From: Bacilli bacterium
GTDB lineage: Bacteria; Bacillota_I; Bacilli_A; RFN20; DUOF01
Length of the DNA: 64,000 nt
Assembly: GCA_017517765.1 (NCBI GenBank)
Contig: JAFWYE010000006.1
Coordinates: forward strand, 1-64,000
Direction: 5' to 3'
How positions within the stretch are numbered: position 1 is the first letter of the stretch; each line of letters opens with the position of its first letter. Of the stretch, positions 60,504 to 64,000 are shown in pieces. The position numbers were made by a program, and so were the translations under genes. The notes below the pieces were generated by a model, which had not been told where the DNA came from, searched no databases, and worked only from the letters and a program-made list of their open reading frames with translations.

Positions 60504-62285
60504 TTATTTTATACTTTTTGCCTTTTTAAACTCTTTAACACCTTTAGCAGCAAGTAAATCTTGAGCAAATTTCTTAAAACCAGGAGTTAAATTTCTAAGT
60601 ACTGGAGTACCATATTCTATAGAATCATTAATCATTTTCTCACTAGTTACAATACCTCTACCCATTAATTCTTGTATAGCAGATAATATTTTATTCATAT
60701 CATCATGTTTAGTTATTACTAAAGTCTTCTCAGGACTTTCAAATTCAAACTCACTTCCCAAATATGATAAGAATATTTCTATTTCTTTATCAATGTGAGA
60801 GAATCTAGAAATCATATTTGATAATACTCTTTCTTTAGATCTAATATAATTTATCTTGCTAACTGAATTACTACTAGCCAAATTATCTAATTGATTGTAC
60901 ATATGCTCTATTCTATATTTCATATCTTGATATGCCCCATAATCAGAAATACATTGACTAATTATTTCATCATCTAATTTTTTAGCTTCCTCTTCACTCA
61001 TTTCTTGAGTAACATATTTTAATAATTTTTCTTCAATTTGATATGAAGGAACAGTATCTTTAATATACTTCATAACTTTTCTAACTTTAGATTTTTCATT
61101 TTCCAAATTAGCTTGTTTTTCTTCATCATCATTTAACTTAGCTATCTTAGCATCATATTCTTTTAAAATAAGACCCATATCTAATACTGTTAATGCATTA
61201 CCATTTCTAGCAAAATATTTAGTAACATTAGTAAGCTTAGTTTTAGGCATTGCCTTCAAACCATTAACATACATATTAAACATTGTTACGAATACTTCCT
61301 CAGGATACTCAATACCACTTATATATCTTGCATCTCTTCTTATATGAGGAGCATTATTGTTTTGAATAAGTACATCATTTAAATAATTTCTCATAATAAG
61401 ATTATCAGCTTTATATTCAGACTCACTATATAACCAATTAGCAGAAGCAACTTTTATAAATGCTTCTTCTTTAGCATCTAATTCAATTCTTTTATTAGCA
61501 ATGATAGAGTCAAATAATTCAGCATAAGCTTTACCAACTTTAGTATTCTTAGTACCTTTACTATAAAGATAATCTTCTAAAGTATATACAAGAGCAGTAA
61601 GTGAAATATCTTCTTTTTTCACTTTATTTAACTTAGCTATTTCCATTTCAATACACATCATGTGTACTTTTTCGAATGTAGTAGTAATAGTATTATTTTC
61701 TGTAAGCATATCATAATATACATCACTGATAAATTTTTCATCTAAAGTGAAAGTTTTAGTCTTATCATTATATGTAATATTTTTATTAGGATGTTCTTCA
61801 TTTGTTTCAATTAAATCAACTTTAACATCCTCACCCATAATAAGAGAAACTAACCCTTCAATTGTAGTAACATACTCTTTTAATCCTTTTTCAAATTCAG
61901 GATGCACAATACTTCTATTTTCATCTAAAACATGATTATATTTAAAATCACTACTTAATCTATGTTTTAAATACAAACCCTTAAGATTCTTTTCTAATAA
62001 AGTTAAGTTATCTTGAGTTAATATATATTTAGTAAAATATGCATCTAAAAAAGTTTCCTCTCTAGTAGATAATTCATGACCATTAATTCTATCTAAAAAC
62101 ACTTGATATGCAAAACCAGCCCATACATTTTTACTATTATTAATTTCTTCAATTGAATCATCACTAGTAAAATATGTATCCCTACTATCTACATATCTTA
62201 AAAAATCTCTCATCTTATCATTTTTAGTATTAACTACTAATTTATTCATAAAGTCTTCTAACGAATTTATAACGATATTATACAT
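60504..62285 (-). CDS. hypothetical protein, 593 aa
   Basis: A large soluble helical protein. The start is ATG 62285; an upstream GTG sits in the ribosome site TCGAGGTG. No catalytic motif, membrane segment or Cys pair was found. Lys, Glu, Asp and Asn are abundant. Helices such as YDAKIAKLNDDEEKQANLENEKSKVRKVMKY are strongly charged. It follows rpmF on the same strand and precedes mraZ but has its own terminator. Together with the 408-residue and 735-residue proteins it belongs to a group of large unknowns in this window. Function unknown. Confidence 0.65.
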   Translation of the reverse strand: MYNIVINSLEDFMNKLVVNTKNDKMRDFLRYVDSRDTYFTSDDSIEEINNSKNVWAGFAYQVFLDRINGHELSTREETFLDAYFTKYILTQDNLTLLEKNLKGLYLKHRLSSDFKYNHVLDENRSIVHPEFEKGLKEYVTTIEGLVSLIMGEDVKVDLIETNEEHPNKNITYNDKTKTFTLDEKFISDVYYDMLTENNTITTTFEKVHMMCIEMEIAKLNKVKKEDISLTALVYTLEDYLYSKGTKNTKVGKAYAELFDSIIANKRIELDAKEEAFIKVASANWLYSESEYKADNLIMRNYLNDVLIQNNNAPHIRRDARYISGIEYPEEVFVTMFNMYVNGLKAMPKTKLTNVTKYFARNGNALTVLDMGLILKEYDAKIAKLNDDEEKQANLENEKSKVRKVMKYIKDTVPSYQIEEKLLKYVTQEMSEEEAKKLDDEIISQCISDYGAYQDMKYRIEHMYNQLDNLASSNSVSKINYIRSKERVLSNMISRFSHIDKEIEIFLSYLGSEFEFESPEKTLVITKHDDMNKILSAIQELMGRGIVTSEKMINDSIEYGTPVLRNLTPGFKKFAQDLLAAKGVKEFKKAKSIK

Positions 62286-62372
62286 CTCAAACACCTCGAG
62301 ATAATTTTAATACAACCTCTATCTAGTGTCAACAAAAAAATAAGCTTCAAAAGTCCGATTAATAAACAAAAA

Positions 62373-62391
62373 AAGGACCATTTTGGTCCTT
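62373..62391 (-). terminator. terminator after rpmF
   Basis: AAGGACCA/TGGTCCTT followed on the minus strand by a seven-T run. Confidence 0.85.
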
Positions 62392-62418
62392 AATATGTTT
62401 GACAAAAAAAGCTAAAAA

Positions 62419-62586
62419 TTAGATAACTTTCTTTCCATCATAATATCCACAACTAGGGCATACGATATGAGATTTAATTTTCTCTCCGCAATTAGCGCAA
62501 GTTACTAATGTAGGTGCTACTAACTTTTGGTGTGTTCTTCTTTTTCTTTTAACTGTTTTTGAAGTTCTTCTTTGTGGTACTGCCAT
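62419..62586 (-). CDS. rpmF: 50S ribosomal protein L32
   Basis: 55 residues. It reads [20 protein letters not shown] at the N-terminus, the L32 signature, and has a CxxC pair (CANC) and a second (CPSC) that form a zinc ribbon. Shine-Dalgarno GGAGGTG ahead of ATG 62586. Strong consensus promoter at 62643-62671 and its own terminator. It is a structural component of the 50S subunit. Confidence 0.95.
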   Translation of the reverse strand: MAVPQRRTSKTVKRKRRTHQKLVAPTLVTCANCGEKIKSHIVCPSCGYYDGKKVI

Positions 62587-62642
62587 ATTGACACCTCCTA
62601 TACATCCATTTAATTATCGGTCATTCATTAAGCGACATTTGA

Positions 62643-62671
62643 ATTATAACTATATGACCCTCTTTTGTCAA
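62643..62671 (-). promoter_or_regulatory. rpmF: consensus promoter of rpmF
   Basis: On the minus strand TTGACA (62666-62671) and TATAAT (62643-62648) are separated by 17 bases: a perfect sigma-A promoter. Confidence 0.85.
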
Positions 62672-62708
62672 TTTATTTTAATCAAATAAGCAATAATTCT
62701 TTATTTTT

Positions 62709-63446
62709 TTACTTACTTCTCATTCTAGCTAGTTCTTCTTTTGCTCTTGTTTCTACTAGCTTTGCAAGATCATTAGTATTATAAGTTTCATACTCTTCAC
62801 TTGATATTGGATCTAAAAAACTTATTTTTATAACCTTTTCTTTATTATTCTTTTTAGTTATTGATAAAGGTAAATATGACTCATCAAAAACTACAGGTAA
62901 AATTTTTGCCCCAGTACTATAGGCACACTTAAATGCTCCAGGTTTATATTCTTGTATATCAACTGTCTCATTTTTGCTTCTTGTTCCCTCAGGAAAAATA
63001 ATTACATTTCTTTTCTCCTTTAAATGTGCATTACATGCTTTAACCATTTTCAAAGCATCCCTAGGACTTTCCCTATCCAAATATATTCCATCAATAATAT
63101 CAATAACCTTGCCAACAACTGGATATTTTTTTGATTCCTTTTTGCTAACAATGATTACTGGATCTTTTAATAAATTTATAAGACACAAAGGATCTAGCAT
63201 ACCTTGATGATTTGGAGTAATAAGATATGTTTCTTTATCATCCAGTTTTTCTAAACCAGTAACTTGTAATTTAACTCTTAAAATATTATGTAAAACATCA
63301 TCTATTCTTAAACGAGCATGATTATATCTTTCTTCCAAAGTTGTTTCTTCTTTATTTTTTAAGTATTCATTAATTTTAGGAAGATAACCTAAAATTCTAA
63401 TAGCCCCATGACCTATATATCCAAAATATTTACCTATATGTAACAT
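62709..63446 (-). CDS. plsC: 1-acyl-sn-glycerol-3-phosphate acyltransferase
   Basis: 245 residues. Acyltransferase motif I NHQGMLDPL (HX4D), motif III FPEGTRSK, and ESPRDALKMVKACN between them. It adds the second acyl chain to lysophosphatidate, following PlsY. One hydrophobic N-terminal segment. A membrane-associated cytoplasmic enzyme. No terminator is evident between it and the SSB-like gene upstream. Confidence 0.9.
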   Translation of the reverse strand: MLHIGKYFGYIGHGAIRILGYLPKINEYLKNKEETTLEERYNHARLRIDDVLHNILRVKLQVTGLEKLDDKETYLITPNHQGMLDPLCLINLLKDPVIIVSKKESKKYPVVGKVIDIIDGIYLDRESPRDALKMVKACNAHLKEKRNVIIFPEGTRSKNETVDIQEYKPGAFKCAYSTGAKILPVVFDESYLPLSITKKNNKEKVIKISFLDPISSEEYETYNTNDLAKLVETRAKEELARMRSK

Positions 63447-63476
63447 TAATTTATCACCACTTATACTATAGCAAAT

Positions 63477-63776
63477 TTATTGAACTTTTAAAACATTATG
63501 CTTTGTTTTGTTAAGCAAGACAAAGTTTTCAATCATTACTACAAAACTCTCATTTTCTTCTTCTAGTCTTCCTTTAATAGCAACCATATCTCCTATATTA
63601 ACATTCTTTATTATTTTTTCATAAATACTCTTCCAATACATGCAATTAACTAAATCAAACTTTCTTTCATAACCATCTTTATATTGCCTTTCAATTTGAA
63701 TTTTTAATTTATTTTTAAATTCATCTGATTTTTCTATTTCTTTTATAACACCAACAAGTATAACTTCATTAACCAT
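63477..63776 (-). CDS. SSB/PriB-like OB-fold protein
   Basis: 99 residues. VNEVILVGVIKEIEKSDE, a central FDLVNCMYWKSIYEKI, and GDMVAIKGRLEEENESFVVMIENFVLL match the OB-fold beta strands of single-stranded DNA-binding proteins, in the order of SSB, but the C-terminal acidic tail is missing and it is shorter than SSB (150-180). It may be a second SSB-like protein or a small replication factor. Upstream of plsC by about 30 bases. Confidence 0.65.
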   Translation of the reverse strand: MVNEVILVGVIKEIEKSDEFKNKLKIQIERQYKDGYERKFDLVNCMYWKSIYEKIIKNVNIGDMVAIKGRLEEENESFVVMIENFVLLNKTKHNVLKVQ

Positions 63777-63890
63777 TCATTTCTCCTCCTAGAACTATTT
63801 TAAATGATTTTATAACAAGTTTTGTCTCAAATTTGTCTCAAGTTTGTTTCAGTTATAAATATTGCTCCATACTTAAAAAGAGGTGATAGA

Positions 63891-64000
63891 ATGAATAGTA
63901 AATATAATGTCAATGCCTATATTATAATGTATCTTATTGGTTACTCATTTTACTTTCATCAAGTATATACTCAAATTTTATATTCAAAAATAGGACTACA
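63891..64000 (+). CDS. start of a plus-strand membrane protein (partial)
   Basis: The ATG at 63891 follows GAGGTGATAGA. The first 36 residues, MNSKYNVNAYIIMYLIGYSF and then YFHQVYTQILYSKIGL, include one membrane segment. The opening resembles the first helix of transporters of the major facilitator type, but too little is visible. The reading frame runs off the window. Confidence 0.55.
   Translation, partial: MNSKYNVNAYIIMYLIGYSFYFHQVYTQILYSKIGL

Noticed and set aside
1..64000. Reassignment of TGA to Trp, as in some relatives with small AT-rich genomes
   Set aside because: TGG encodes Trp in the recognised genes, and TGA serves as stop, for example at the end of the penicillin-binding protein gene.
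1..64000. tRNA or rRNA genes, CRISPR arrays, insertion sequences
   Set aside because: Intergenic gaps are short and hold terminators and promoters; no cloverleaf, regular spacer-repeat pattern or transposase was seen.

Overview
The window is a 64 kb piece of an AT-rich, fermentative, strictly anaerobic-looking Bacillota genome. Arginine is mostly AGA, TGG codes Trp and TGA acts as stop, and Shine-Dalgarno sequences are of the AGGAGGTGA type, so the code is the standard bacterial one. Pyruvate formate-lyase, anaerobic ribonucleotide reductase, a sodium-pumping oxaloacetate decarboxylase, PlsY and UgtP-like lipid enzymes and an mraZ-led cell-division cluster, with no respiratory genes in view, suggest an uncultured gut Bacilli (RF39/Erysipelotrichales-like). 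This placement is an inference; there is no rRNA in the window.

Layout. 1-6.5 kb: a cut-off AAA ATPase, three orphan genes, a HAD phosphatase and a MoxR-type ATPase paired with a metallopeptidase-vWA protein. 6.6-12.3 kb: pckA-oadA-oadG-BCCP-oadB followed by biotin ligase, a complete PEP/oxaloacetate/pyruvate module that supplies its own biotinylating enzyme. 12.4-21 kb: housekeeping and unknown genes (GNAT, YgjV-like, DHH phosphoesterase, CofE-like ligase, APC permease, MBL hydrolase) ending in asnA. 21.04-21.49 kb: a 450-base asnA leader with a consensus promoter, two unannotated small leader ORFs rich in Asn and in Asn/Asp codons, and tandem hairpins with alternative pairings. This looks like ribosome-mediated attenuation of asparagine synthesis. 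21.5-31 kb: paired YwaF-like membrane proteins, pflBA, a ferritin-VIT fusion, a lipid/envelope set (UgtP-like, PlsY, CmpB-like), a phosphoesterase and an SDR. 31-41 kb: mscL, aspS, CPBP protease, PLC-like protein, Cof phosphatase, DegV, then a Crp/Fnr regulator divergent from nrdDG, with a perfect TGTGA-N6-TCACA site centred about 41.5 bases upstream of the predicted nrdD start of transcription.

41-50.8 kb: an iron alcohol dehydrogenase, two GNATs, a NADAR-like protein, a divergent RlmN/Cfr-like enzyme, and a three-gene cluster of a second iron alcohol dehydrogenase, an 866-residue protein joining a methyltransferase-like domain to a SelO-like pseudokinase core, and a cobalamin-type radical SAM protein. 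I know no described pathway with this combination. 50.9-54.4 kb: an accessory island (a helix-turn-helix protein with a C-terminal HEPN-like motif and three orphans) flanked on its far side by a decayed copy of the 3' end of the penicillin-binding protein gene. 54.5-62.3 kb: mraZ-rsmH-ftsL-like, a 735-residue HExxH protein and the PASTA penicillin-binding protein, plus a 593-residue unknown. 62.4-64 kb: rpmF (L32), plsC, an SSB-like protein and the start of a plus-strand membrane protein.

Most transcription units end in clear intrinsic terminators, many of them shared by convergent genes. I saw no rRNA, tRNA, CRISPR array or insertion sequence.
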